Of a DNA stretch of 64,000 bases, positions 18,226 through 26,805 are shown piece after piece. The notes under the pieces were generated by a model. The model was not told where the DNA came from, made no database searches, and saw nothing but the letters and a program-made list of their open reading frames with translations. Numbering within the stretch: position 1 is the stretch's first letter; every line of letters begins with the position of its first letter. Origin of the DNA: Brucella grignonensis (GTDB lineage: Bacteria > Pseudomonadota > Alphaproteobacteria > Rhizobiales > Rhizobiaceae); NCBI RefSeq assembly GCF_002252505.1, contig NZ_NNRL01000168.1, positions 124,001-188,000 of the forward strand, read 5' to 3'. The translations under genes and the position numbers were made by a program.

Positions 18226-19173
18226 ATGAAAAAGATCATCACCATCGGCGAGATCGTCGTTGAGATCATGGCCATGGAGACGGGTAACGGCTTCAAGACT
18301 GCCATTCCGCTGATCGGGCCTTTCGCATCCGGCGCACCTGCAATCTTTATCGATCAGGCCGCAAAGATGGGCCAGCCTTGCGGTATGGTCAGCGCTGTTG
18401 GCAAAGACGATTTCGGTGCTCTCAATATTGAGCGACTGCAAAAAGACGGTGTTGATGTGTCCGCCATCGGCATACATCCGACTGCAGCCACCGGCAGCGC
18501 CTTCGTGCGTTACCGCCCGGATGGCAATCGTGATTTCATCTTCAATATCAAGCACAGCGCTTGCGGTGCTATTGAACTAACGCCGGAAGCAGAGGCGTTG
18601 ATCGAAACTGCCGATCATCTTCACATCATGGGTTCGGCGCTGTTTTCGGACGGCATCGTTACGGCGATCCATGAAGCGACAGTCCGCATCAAGGCCAAAG
18701 GCGGCACCGTTTCTTTTGATCCGAATATCCGAAAAGAAATGCTGGACCTGCCCGGCATGCGCGAAGCACTTGCCCATGCGCTCGAAAATACCGATCTGTT
18801 CATGCCAAGCGGTCCGGAAATTTTCCTCTTCACCAAAGCGACAGAGGAAAAGGCCGCGATAGAAGAATTGCTGGAGCGCGGCGTCAAAGCAATCGTCGTC
18901 AAGCGCGGAGCTGAGGGTGCAAGCTATTTCGACCATTCTGGCGAAGTGTCTTCCCCCGCATTCAAAGTCGAAGAAATCGATCCGACTGGCGCAGGCGACA
19001 GCTTCGGAGCAGCCTTCGTCACATGCTGGTTGCGTGATATGAAACCTGCGCAAGCGCTGCACATTGCCAATGCAACGGGTGCGCGGGCGGTCGGCGTAAA
19101 AGGTCCGATGGAAGGCACATCCACTATGGCTGAAATTGAATCTTTCATTGCAAATAACGGAGTTTCGTCATGA
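18226..19173 (+). CDS. PfkB family ketohexose kinase, probable D-tagatose kinase
   Basis: The 315-residue protein belongs to PF00294. It carries the C-terminal PfkB signature DPTGAGDSFGAAFV, with the catalytic base Asp258 in GAGD and the anion hole formed by the same loop. It overlaps the PF08013 gene by four bases. A PfkB kinase paired with PF08013 converts D-tagatose to D-tagatose 6-phosphate in Agrobacterium tumefaciens C58, and the same pairing here supports that role. Fructokinase or 2-keto-3-deoxygluconate kinase are alternatives from family membership alone. Confidence 0.85.
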   Translation: MKKIITIGEIVVEIMAMETGNGFKTAIPLIGPFASGAPAIFIDQAAKMGQPCGMVSAVGKDDFGALNIERLQKDGVDVSAIGIHPTAATGSAFVRYRPDGNRDFIFNIKHSACGAIELTPEAEALIETADHLHIMGSALFSDGIVTAIHEATVRIKAKGGTVSFDPNIRKEMLDLPGMREALAHALENTDLFMPSGPEIFLFTKATEEKAAIEELLERGVKAIVVKRGAEGASYFDHSGEVSSPAFKVEEIDPTGAGDSFGAAFVTCWLRDMKPAQALHIANATGARAVGVKGPMEGTSTMAEIESFIANNGVSS

Positions 19174-20456
19174 GCAGCACCCAGACCCTGAGCACCCTTC
19201 CCACCCGTTTTTCGAGCGGTGCACGCGGAGGCATCACCTCGATCTGCTCGGCGCATCCTCTGGTCATCGAAGCAGCACTCCTTGAAGGCATTGCTACCAA
19301 TACCGACGTTCTGATTGAAGCCACCTGCAATCAGGTCAATCAGGATGGCGGCTATACCGGCATGACACCGGCTGATTTCCGCCGCTTTGTTGAGGACATT
19401 GCCGCTCGTCTTGGTTTTGATACCAAGCGCCTCATTCTGGGCGGCGATCATCTTGGCCCAAATCCATGGAAACATCTCTCCGCAGAAGAAGCCCTGGCGA
19501 AATCTGAGGTCATGATGGATGGCTTTGTGCGTGCAGGCTTCACCAAGATCCATCTCGATACCTCAATGGGCTGTGCCGGTGAGCCGGTTGCCCTGCCCGA
19601 TGCAATCACCGCAGAGCGTGCGGCACGTCTTGCAAGAGTTGCAGAAAAAGCAGCCGCCGAATCCGGTTTCGATCTACCTGTTTATATTGTGGGCACCGAA
19701 GTTCCGATTCCCGGTGGCGCGATGGAAGAAATCGAAGAGCTGGAACTGACCACACCACAAGCGGCCCTTGAAACCGTTGCCATTCACCGCAAGGCTTTTG
19801 CAGCGCTTGGACTGGAAGATGCATTTGCGCGTGCCATTGGTGTGGTCGTGCAGCCGGGTGTGGAGTTTGGCAATGAGAATGTCGTCTATTACGATAGCGA
19901 CAAGGCAACCGCACTGAGCAGCACGCTCAATGAAATGCCGCAATTTGTCTTTGAAGCCCATTCAACCGACTATCAGCCGGTGGAGGCTCTTTCAGCGCTA
20001 GTTCATGACGGCTTTGCCATTCTGAAAGTCGGACCGGGACTGACTTTCGCACTGCGTGAAGCGCTTTATGGCCTTGATCAGATTGCAGCCTTTCTCGACA
20101 AACTTCCGGAAGAAGAGACGGTTCGCGGCAAGCTTGAAAAGCTGCTTCTCAGCGAGCCTAAGAACTGGGAGAAATATTATCATGGCGATGCAGAAGAGCT
20201 GCGTCTTCAGCGCCATTTCTCCTATAGCGACCGCATCCGCTATTACTGGCCGCACCCAGAAGCAACCGCTGCTGTAAATTCGCTGTTGGAGCGTCTTGAA
20301 GGCCGCAAGATCCCGGAAACGCTAATCAGCCAGTATCTCGGCACGCTTTATCCAGCGGTCGCATCGGGCAAGGTTGAAGCAACTCCACATGCGCTGATGG
20401 TCGAAGCCGTCCGCAATGTCATCCGCATCTATGGCAAAGCTGTCGGGACACATTGA
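19170..20456 (+). CDS. PF08013 protein, probable D-tagatose 6-phosphate 4-epimerase (GatZ/KbaZ family)
   Basis: The 428-residue protein is a full-length GatZ/KbaZ (COG4573) member, with FSSGARGGITSICSAHP, NQDGGYTGMTP, LGGDHLGPNPW and HLDTSMGCAGEP. Older annotations call this family the non-catalytic subunit of tagatose-bisphosphate aldolase. There is no GatY/KbaY partner gene in this cluster. PF08013 members have been shown to epimerise tagatose 6-phosphate at C4 to fructose 6-phosphate. Together with the kinase this would finish a route from imported polyol to glycolysis. A strong terminator follows the stop codon. Confidence 0.87.
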   Translation: MSSTQTLSTLPTRFSSGARGGITSICSAHPLVIEAALLEGIATNTDVLIEATCNQVNQDGGYTGMTPADFRRFVEDIAARLGFDTKRLILGGDHLGPNPWKHLSAEEALAKSEVMMDGFVRAGFTKIHLDTSMGCAGEPVALPDAITAERAARLARVAEKAAAESGFDLPVYIVGTEVPIPGGAMEEIEELELTTPQAALETVAIHRKAFAALGLEDAFARAIGVVVQPGVEFGNENVVYYDSDKATALSSTLNEMPQFVFEAHSTDYQPVEALSALVHDGFAILKVGPGLTFALREALYGLDQIAAFLDKLPEEETVRGKLEKLLLSEPKNWEKYYHGDAEELRLQRHFSYSDRIRYYWPHPEATAAVNSLLERLEGRKIPETLISQYLGTLYPAVASGKVEATPHALMVEAVRNVIRIYGKAVGTH

Positions 20457-20475
20457 GGGTCTACACCGGTCAAGG

Positions 20476-20508
20476 AAAAGGCGGCCAAAAGGCCGCCTTT
20501 TTTATTTA
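20476..20508 (+). terminator. Rho-independent terminator
   Basis: An 11-base stem (AAAAGGCGGCC at 20476-20486 with its complement at 20491-20501) with an AAAA loop is followed by a T run (to 20503). It ends the RbsBAC/kinase/epimerase operon. It touches the stop codon of the convergent alcohol dehydrogenase gene and may work in both directions. Confidence 0.93.
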
Positions 20509-21552
20509 TGCATTCAGAGATGCGATATCGATAACGAACCGATAGCGCACATCGCTTTTGAGAACGCGCTCGTAAGCCTCATTGATATCCTGAATATTGA
20601 TCTTCTCGATTTCCGAGACAATGTTGTGTTCGCCACAGAAATCCAGCATTTCCTGTGTCTCTTTGATCGAACCGATCATCGAGCCAGCAAGGCTCTTGCG
20701 GCCCGGAATGAGCGAGAACGCATGTACTGGCACCATATCTTCCGGCGCACCAACGACGACCATTGTGCCATTTACTTTGAGCAAACCAAGATAGGCGTTC
20801 CAGTCAATCGCTACACCCACCGTGCAAATGATCAGATCAAATGTTCCGGCAAGCGTCTCGAATGTTTTGCTGTCACTGGTAGCATAATACTCTTTTGCCC
20901 CAAGCTTCAGTCCGTCGTCCTTCTTTGAGAGCGATTGGCTAAGCACGGTGACATGTGCGCCCATGGCATTTGCCAGTTTCACACCCATATGACCAAGACC
21001 ACCCATACCGATGATCGCAACCTTTTTGCCGGGGCCGGCCTGCCAATGACGCAATGGTGAGTAGAGCGTAATGCCAGCGCAAAGAAGAGGTGCTGAGGCA
21101 TCAAGTGGCAGATTGTCAGGTATGGATAAAACATATCCTTCCCTGACGACGATCTGATCCGAATAGCCGCCTTGCGTTGGTGTTTTTCCGTCCGCATCGA
21201 CACTGTTATAGGTCTGCACCAGACCCGGCAGATAGTGTTCGTTATCAAGATCGCGCGTGGCACAACCGACACAGGAATCGACAAAACAGCCAACACCAAC
21301 CTTATCGCCGACTTTGAATTTGGTTACATCGGAACCAACAGCCGTTACGATCCCAACGATCTCATGTCCTGGTACAATCGGATAGACTGCATTTTTCCAT
21401 TCGTTGCGAACCGTATGAATATCAGAGTGGCAAACGCCACAATATTGGATTGAAATCACCACATCGTCCGCATTGGGTTCGCGACGTTCAAACGTGAACG
21501 GAACCAACGGTTGATCCGCGTCAGTTGCGGCATAACCTCTTGCAATAGCCAT
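20506..21552 (-). CDS. Zinc-dependent NADP alcohol dehydrogenase (YahK/AdhC type)
   Basis: The protein of about 348 residues is a zinc MDR enzyme of the cinnamyl alcohol dehydrogenase-like group. It has [24 protein letters not shown] and [12 protein letters not shown], which provide catalytic zinc ligands and a modified structural zinc loop, and the Rossmann motif [10 protein letters not shown]. Members reduce aldehydes with NADPH. I chose the ATG at 21552, with GGAG six bases upstream, over an in-frame TTG at 21564. It is divergent from an AraC regulator, an arrangement like E. coli yqhC-yqhD, which suggests induction by reactive aldehydes (inference). Confidence 0.9.
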   Translation of the reverse strand: MAIARGYAATDADQPLVPFTFERREPNADDVVISIQYCGVCHSDIHTVRNEWKNAVYPIVPGHEIVGIVTAVGSDVTKFKVGDKVGVGCFVDSCVGCATRDLDNEHYLPGLVQTYNSVDADGKTPTQGGYSDQIVVREGYVLSIPDNLPLDASAPLLCAGITLYSPLRHWQAGPGKKVAIIGMGGLGHMGVKLANAMGAHVTVLSQSLSKKDDGLKLGAKEYYATSDSKTFETLAGTFDLIICTVGVAIDWNAYLGLLKVNGTMVVVGAPEDMVPVHAFSLIPGRKSLAGSMIGSIKETQEMLDFCGEHNIVSEIEKINIQDINEAYERVLKSDVRYRFVIDIASLNA

Positions 21553-21743
21553 AATGAACTCCAATCATTGCAATGAAACTGGGGAGAGAAGGTACGCTGC
21601 AATATGAACCAGTTTCTCAGAAGGAGGTAGACCGATCCTACAAGCTTCTTGCACGATCCTGCAAAAATTGGTGTATCCTCCTCGCAAGCTGAACTATCAG
21701 GCATACATAAGTCGCGGTTCAACCAGTTCCGAAATGAGGTTAT

Positions 21744-22631
21744 ATGAGATCACCGGCAGACGCATATAGCGAGCTTTCATCCCTTGCGGCTCGTTTCGTA
21801 AAAGAAGACGGTGAAGTGCGAACAGCTATAGGTGGGCTGTCGCTAAGCAGACGTTCGACACCAAGTATTCCGTGTCACGGTAGTTACAGACCGTGCCTTG
21901 CAATGGTTCTCCAGGGCGCAAAGTCGTTGCAGCTCGGGTCTGCAACAATCAACTATACCACGGGTGAGTATCTGGTGACATCGCTGGACTTACCCGTCAC
22001 ATGGCGCGTTTCTGAAGCAAGCCCTGAAGCCCCACATCTTTGCCTGTCGCTGGCAATTGATAACGAAAAGCTCGTTAATCTTCTTGGTCAGATGGATATT
22101 CGGCGTAGTTCGAATATGTCCGGGGTAAAAAGGGGCATAGCTGTAAATGCTGCCCCCGCGGAACTGCTCGATGCTACGATCCGGTTATTACGTCTTCTCG
22201 AGACACCCAGTGAAATCCCTATTATGGCGCCTCTTGTGGAACAAGAGATCCTGTATCGGTTACTGACTGGGTCGGATGGTGAGCGGCTTATCAATATCGC
22301 AACTGTCGATAGTCAGGCAAACAGGATCGTGCGTGCAATTGCCTGGCTTCGGCAGAACTTTGCCCTTCCACTCAGGATAGAACAACTTGCTGAATACGTG
22401 AACATGAGCGTTTCATCATTTCACCATCACTTCAAAGCAATCACCGCAATGACGCCGATACAATACCAAAAACAGCTAAGGCTTAATGAAGCGCGGAGAT
22501 TGATGTTGGTCGAACGGCTCGATGCGGGCACGGCAGGGCATCGTGTAGGCTATCAGAGTCCTTCCCAATTTAGCCGCGAGTACAGTCGATTTTACGGCAA
22601 CCCGCCGCTTCGTGATATTGAAGCAGCCTAA
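21744..22631 (+). CDS. AraC family transcriptional regulator
   Basis: The 295-residue protein has an AraC_N-type (PF06719) sensor domain (residues about 20-180, with FVKEDGEVRTAIGGLSLSRR near its start) and a C-terminal pair of helix-turn-helix motifs (about 190-290: AWLRQNFALPLRIEQLAEY and YQSPSQFSREYSRFYG). It is divergent from the adjacent zinc alcohol dehydrogenase gene with 191 bases between them, and so is the likely activator of that gene. It resembles YqhC-type aldehyde-responsive regulators in arrangement. Confidence 0.88.
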   Translation: MRSPADAYSELSSLAARFVKEDGEVRTAIGGLSLSRRSTPSIPCHGSYRPCLAMVLQGAKSLQLGSATINYTTGEYLVTSLDLPVTWRVSEASPEAPHLCLSLAIDNEKLVNLLGQMDIRRSSNMSGVKRGIAVNAAPAELLDATIRLLRLLETPSEIPIMAPLVEQEILYRLLTGSDGERLINIATVDSQANRIVRAIAWLRQNFALPLRIEQLAEYVNMSVSSFHHHFKAITAMTPIQYQKQLRLNEARRLMLVERLDAGTAGHRVGYQSPSQFSREYSRFYGNPPLRDIEAA

Positions 22632-22707
22632 GACGGCTCAGCCCCATCAGTCCTCAGAACACAAACCAAAAGTATGAGACAGTTTTGGCAAAATTCGCAT
22701 CGAGGCA

Positions 22708-22750
22708 AATGTTAGAGCGCTAATCGGATTCAATCAGATCGAAATGCACT
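22708..22750. repeat. Intergenic palindromic element overlapping a gene end
   Basis: An imperfect inverted repeat bounded by TAGAGCGC and its partner GCACTCTA. Its right half supplies the last codons and stop of the histidine kinase gene (ending IECISI). The internal GATTCAATCAGATCG also has a relative near 35900-35930. Confidence 0.55.
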
Positions 22751-23924
22751 CTATTAAGTTATCGTCATCATTTGCGGGGATGATAATTGACACCGAAGCA
22801 CCTCCACCTGGCCGGTTTTGCAACTCGAGCTTTCCTCCATGTGCGACTGCAATAGCCTGAACAACCGAGAGACCCAGTCCTGTTCCACCTGTGGCGCGTG
22901 ATCTGGACACTTCTCCGCGCCAAAATGGCTTCACTTCCACGTCACACATATCGTCGGGAAAGCCGGGACCGCGATCAAGAACACGGATAGCCAAGGCGCT
23001 ATCGGCCAAATTGTCTATTTCGCAACGTAAACTCACCCCTTCTGCAGCATAGCGACAGGCATTTTCGAGAAGCGCCAGAACAGCCTGCCGAATGCGCTGC
23101 GAATCCACGAAAGCCACTATTGGTTGCAGTGCTGTTTCCACTTTGACTTTGTTTGTCTCAAACATAGGTTTCGCAGACAGTAGAACACTGTCAATCAACT
23201 CATCCAACTCAACTCGTTCGGGATACATGACGAGTTTCTGACCTATTGCGAGAGATAGAGTACGGAGGTCCTCGACAATTCGGGACAACCCTTCAGCTTG
23301 TAAAAGCAGATTGTCTAAAGCCTTCTTTTCCATCGGGAATACACCGTCGACCATGCCCTGCATCGTGCCTCGCAAAATTGTAAGCGGAGTACGCAGTTCA
23401 TGCGCTACGGCCATATTATTAAACTGCAGTCTGTCTTCCATGTTTTGAAGGCTTGTAGCCAGTGCATTGAAGCTATCGATAAGGCTCGATACTTCGATGG
23501 TGCTTTTGTGGGAGCCCGTCATGCGAACGGAAAAGTCACCTGATTTCAATGCTTCTGCAACAACGGTCAATTGTTCCAGTGGTCGCGCAATTTTTCTGGC
23601 CAGATAGATCCCTATCGCACTACAGATCAGCGCTGAGAGAAGACCTGATACCAGAACCGAGATATAAAGGTTCCAATCCAGCGGTTCTGAAACCCCGTTG
23701 ATATACTCGAACAGCTCCTTGAGCGCCGCTGTATCAGGAACCATACCTGCATTCATCTCTCGATAGGCACGTGCCGCATCTGTGGGAAGTTGCTTTAAGA
23801 ACCCTTCTTCGAGATAAGACGAATACCAGTTGACACCAAGATAAGCCAAACCAACACTCAACAAAAGCATTGCTGCGATGATGATTGCGGTCAATGTGGC
23901 AAGTGAAAGAACCGGAAGCTTCAT
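22734..23924 (-). CDS. Sensor histidine kinase (BaeS-like)
   Basis: The 396-residue protein has transmembrane segments at about 8-31 and 86-108 enclosing a short periplasmic sensor of about 55 residues. A HAMP domain follows (109-165), then HisKA with the phospho-accepting His175 in AVAHELRTPLT, and a HATPase domain with LLENACRY (N box), DRGPGFPDD (G1) and GGTGLGLSVV (G2). The last residues come from a palindromic repeat. It overlaps its response regulator gene by four bases. The small periplasmic domain suggests sensing of envelope state or a small ligand, but the signal is not known. Confidence 0.92.
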   Translation of the reverse strand: MKLPVLSLATLTAIIIAAMLLLSVGLAYLGVNWYSSYLEEGFLKQLPTDAARAYREMNAGMVPDTAALKELFEYINGVSEPLDWNLYISVLVSGLLSALICSAIGIYLARKIARPLEQLTVVAEALKSGDFSVRMTGSHKSTIEVSSLIDSFNALATSLQNMEDRLQFNNMAVAHELRTPLTILRGTMQGMVDGVFPMEKKALDNLLLQAEGLSRIVEDLRTLSLAIGQKLVMYPERVELDELIDSVLLSAKPMFETNKVKVETALQPIVAFVDSQRIRQAVLALLENACRYAAEGVSLRCEIDNLADSALAIRVLDRGPGFPDDMCDVEVKPFWRGEVSRSRATGGTGLGLSVVQAIAVAHGGKLELQNRPGGGASVSIIIPANDDDNLIECISI

Positions 23925-24616
23925 TTTGGATCACAAAAACGATAACCAATACCCCGGACAGCAGAGAAAAAACCAATCTGACCGAGCTCTTCAAGCTTCC
24001 TTCTCAGATTTGAAATATGCGTGTCCACGGTCCGAACCAGTGCATCACTTTCAGGCAGGCAGGCATCCAGAATATCAGCGCGTTCAAAAGCATGGGTGGG
24101 GCGACGGATCATGTAAGCAAGAATTCGAAATTCACTTAGGGTGAGTTGTAAAGTGACCCGTCTTTCATCCTGATACACAAAAGCCGAATAAGCCCTAAAG
24201 TCTACTTCAAAATTACCAAAGCGCCGGACGGTTTCGGATTGTGCGCCATTCGTTCTGCGGAGCACAGCCTTTACGCGCGCAACAACTTCCTGAGGGTTGA
24301 ACGGCTTAACAATATAGTCGTCGGCTCCCAGACGCAAACCACTCAACCGATCCAGATCTTCAGCCAAAGCGGTTATCATAATCACAGGCGTATTTTCAGT
24401 CTGCCGCAAACGACCCAGCACCGCAAAACCGTCCAGTTTCGGGAGACCGACGTCCAGCAAAACGAGATCTGGCGAGAGGAGTGCATGATGTTGCAGTGCC
24501 GTTTCACCATCCGCAGCACGAACCGTCCGGTATCCTTCCCGTTCCAAGTAAGCGCTCAGAATTTGTGCGATTTCCGGCTCATCTTCCACGATTAGAACGA
24601 GGCTGTTTTCTACCAT
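23921..24616 (-). CDS. OmpR-family response regulator (BaeR-like)
   Basis: The 231-residue protein has a receiver domain with the acidic pocket EDEP and phospho-acceptor Asp55 (LVLLDVGLP), plus the conserved Thr in MITA and Lys in IVKPF. A C-terminal winged helix follows (about 135-228, with the end segment VRTVDTHISNLRRKL). It is cotranscribed with the downstream kinase gene. Targets are unknown; the divergent PAP2 phosphatase gene 204 bases away is one candidate. Confidence 0.93.
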   Translation of the reverse strand: MVENSLVLIVEDEPEIAQILSAYLEREGYRTVRAADGETALQHHALLSPDLVLLDVGLPKLDGFAVLGRLRQTENTPVIMITALAEDLDRLSGLRLGADDYIVKPFNPQEVVARVKAVLRRTNGAQSETVRRFGNFEVDFRAYSAFVYQDERRVTLQLTLSEFRILAYMIRRPTHAFERADILDACLPESDALVRTVDTHISNLRRKLEELGQIGFFSAVRGIGYRFCDPK

Positions 24617-24820
24617 TGGCTCCGAACTTCTTTATTATATTTTGTTTAATCTTTGTCGTGTCGGCGAGACTTATGCCGTAGAAACAGCGAACGCGCAATT
24701 TCCAAACAACAGATAGACGGGACTGCTGTTGTATTTTGACAAGGCACAGATGTGCTCTCCACCATTTCTTGACAATCGGGGTTCAAATCGCGGCCATGTT
24801 AATTTTGCAAGGCTTTAGAA

Positions 24821-25585
24821 ATGCGCAACCCTGCTCCCGGCCCCGGCGATGTTCCTTATCGGGCGCACCACATCAACAGCATATGGCTGTCCAGATGGAC
24901 TACACCGGCTGTCAGCTTTCTATTGATATCAAGTTTAATTTTCATCATGTTCCCTACGTTTGATCTAGCGGTCACTCGCTTTTTTGCAAACGGGAACAGT
25001 TTTCCATGGTCGGAAAACCCGATACTTCTGGCTGTCCGGGACGCGAACCGTCGCGCCATGATTTATCTGCTCATTTTGATGATTGTGATGATCGTTCTTT
25101 ATGCGGTTAAGCCGCAGAAGTTCAAGTTTTTCCAGCCTCATAAGGCGTTCTTTGTCATTTTAACTTTTCTTATCGGGCCATTTCTCATTGTACAGTTTCT
25201 TAAAAATTTTTTTGCCCGAGCACGACCACGTAGCCTTCATGAATTTGGGGGCTCTGCAGACTTTACACCTGTTTGGCAATACGCTGTTCAATGCAGCCGT
25301 AACTGCTCCTTTCCATCGGGCGAAGCGGCGACGGCCGCAGCAACACTTTCGGTGATCATCCTGATACCCGTAAAATGGCGTCCAATTGCAGTTGCCGTTA
25401 TTACACCGATTTTGCTACTAGCGTCGTTCAATCGCGTGATATTTGGTGCCCATTTTCTATCGGATGTCGCTATCGCATGGGGACTCATGTGCTGCCTAAT
25501 GATTTGGCTTTGGCGACGAATTTCCCAAAATGCTCAAAACATAGACTATCTGATTGAGAATCTGGGTCGCACAGCATCCAAGTAA
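24821..25585 (+). CDS. PAP2-superfamily membrane phosphatase
   Basis: The 254-residue protein has about six membrane segments and the lipid phosphatase motifs: C1 as KNFFARARPR, C2 as SFPSGEAA and C3 as NRVIFGAHFLSDV. The C2 histidine of the usual PSGH is a glutamate here, while the C3 nucleophile histidine and its aspartate are kept. The family dephosphorylates phosphatidic acid, undecaprenyl pyrophosphate, PGP or lipid A; the substrate here is open. The N-terminal 30 residues before the first membrane segment look weak, so the true start could be further in. A divergent two-component system adjoins it. Confidence 0.85.
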   Translation: MRNPAPGPGDVPYRAHHINSIWLSRWTTPAVSFLLISSLIFIMFPTFDLAVTRFFANGNSFPWSENPILLAVRDANRRAMIYLLILMIVMIVLYAVKPQKFKFFQPHKAFFVILTFLIGPFLIVQFLKNFFARARPRSLHEFGGSADFTPVWQYAVQCSRNCSFPSGEAATAAATLSVIILIPVKWRPIAVAVITPILLLASFNRVIFGAHFLSDVAIAWGLMCCLMIWLWRRISQNAQNIDYLIENLGRTASK

Positions 25586-25590
25586 CAATA

Positions 25591-25619
25591 CCCAGTCGGT
25601 CATTCAACCGACTGGGTTT
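25591..25619. terminator. Hairpin terminator after PAP2 gene
   Basis: A perfect 10-base stem, CCCAGTCGGT (25591-25600) with ACCGACTGGG (25607-25616), and a 6-base loop are followed by a short TTT. It lies six bases past the PAP2 stop. Confidence 0.75.
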
Positions 25620-25637
25620 ACTCTCAAAATGTTTTCG

Positions 25638-25677
25638 AGAGCTTTTCAGCTAACGAATAAACCTTTGGAAAAGCTCT
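25638..25677. repeat. Inverted repeat between convergent genes
   Basis: AGAGCTTTTC (25638-25647) and its exact complement (25668-25677) enclose a 20-base loop. It lies beyond the end of the minus-strand ABC ATPase gene and may be a second terminator or an intergenic palindrome. Confidence 0.55.
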
Positions 25678-25743
25678 ATCTATTGGCTTTGATGCAAGCC
25701 TTCATCCAAAGGCCAGCTCCCAGTTTTGCGAAGCGTGCTCCAG

Positions 25744-26805
25744 TTAGGCGGCGCGCGCAAATAGCCAAACACTCTCGCGTGGGATATCGACCCAAACCGG
25801 ACCTTCAGGCAAAGCCTTGGGACCAAAGGCCTTGGCTGCAAAATCTCCGGCGCGCAAACGATATTCCCAACGATCACCGAGATACAAGCAAGCGTCGAGA
25901 TGCATCTCCTTACGGTGCTGACCGGGGGCATTATGCACGGTAATCTGCTCGACCCGGATCACGGCCTTATCATCCTTTTCGTCGCTTTTCCCAACGATCA
26001 CACCATCCAACTGCCAGTTGGATCCATGAATGCTGGCGGCTTCGCCTGTCCGGCGTATCTCACCATTGGCGATATTATTGGCCCCGAGAAAATCGGCCGC
26101 GTAAAAGCTTTTCGGCTTGGTGTAGATATCTTGTGGTGTTCCTTCCTGCACAATGGCACCGTTGCGCAACAGCAGGATGTTGTCGGATGCGGCAAGGGCT
26201 TCCGATTGGTCGTGGGTGACAAGAACGCCGCAAATCTCTAGATCAAGGATCAGTTTACGTATCCAGTAACGCGCCTCCTCACGCAGCTTCGCATCAAGGT
26301 TGGAAAGCGGTTCATCCATGAGAAGCACACGCGGTTCATAAACCAATGCACGGCAGATGGCGACGCGCTGTTGCTGTCCGCCTGAAAGCTGGTCTGGATA
26401 ACGTTCGGCCAGATGACCGAGCCCGATCTTTTCCAGCGTTGCCTGCACGCGCTTGCCTGCTTCCACCTTGTTGACCCCGCGCAGTTTGAGGCCATAGGCG
26501 ACATTTTCCATAACGGTACGATGAGGCCAGAGCGCGTAAGATTGAAACACAAGACCGATATTGCGGTTTTCCGGAGCAACAGTAAGACCTTTGCTGCCAT
26601 CGAGCATCGGCTTGTCACCAATACTGATCAGGCCTTGCTCAGGCTGTTCAAGGCCCGCGATACAGCGCAGCAAAGTCGTTTTGCCGCTACCCGATGCGCC
26701 AAGCAGCGAGACAATGGAGCCGCGTTCAGCCGTGAAGGAGGCTCCTTGCAAAATATGCAAACCACCGAGATATTTGTGAACGTCACGTACAACGAGTTCA
26801 GTCAT
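25744..26805 (-). CDS. Fbp/Afu-type ABC transporter ATPase
   Basis: The 353-residue ATPase has Walker A GASGSGKTT (about residues 34-42), LSGGQQQR, Walker B VLLMDEP and switch VTHDQSEAL, with a C-terminal TOBE region. Its closest style is FbpC/AfuC/PotA. I chose the ATG at 26805, which overlaps the permease stop by eight bases, over an open extension to 26898 that lies inside the permease gene. It powers the two-domain permease encoded upstream. The family moves ferric iron, polyamines, 2-aminoethylphosphonate or sugar phosphates. Confidence 0.9.
   Translation of the reverse strand: MTELVVRDVHKYLGGLHILQGASFTAERGSIVSLLGASGSGKTTLLRCIAGLEQPEQGLISIGDKPMLDGSKGLTVAPENRNIGLVFQSYALWPHRTVMENVAYGLKLRGVNKVEAGKRVQATLEKIGLGHLAERYPDQLSGGQQQRVAICRALVYEPRVLLMDEPLSNLDAKLREEARYWIRKLILDLEICGVLVTHDQSEALAASDNILLLRNGAIVQEGTPQDIYTKPKSFYAADFLGANNIANGEIRRTGEAASIHGSNWQLDGVIVGKSDEKDDKAVIRVEQITVHNAPGQHRKEMHLDACLYLGDRWEYRLRAGDFAAKAFGPKALPEGPVWVDIPRESVWLFARAA

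Noticed and set aside
20476..20508. Hairpin considered as an attachment site or operator
   Set aside because: Its GC stem with a T run directly after the operon stop is a standard rho-independent terminator.
25900..26241. 113-codon plus-strand frame in the ABC ATPase gene
   Set aside because: It is antisense to an ATPase with complete Walker motifs and has no start signal.
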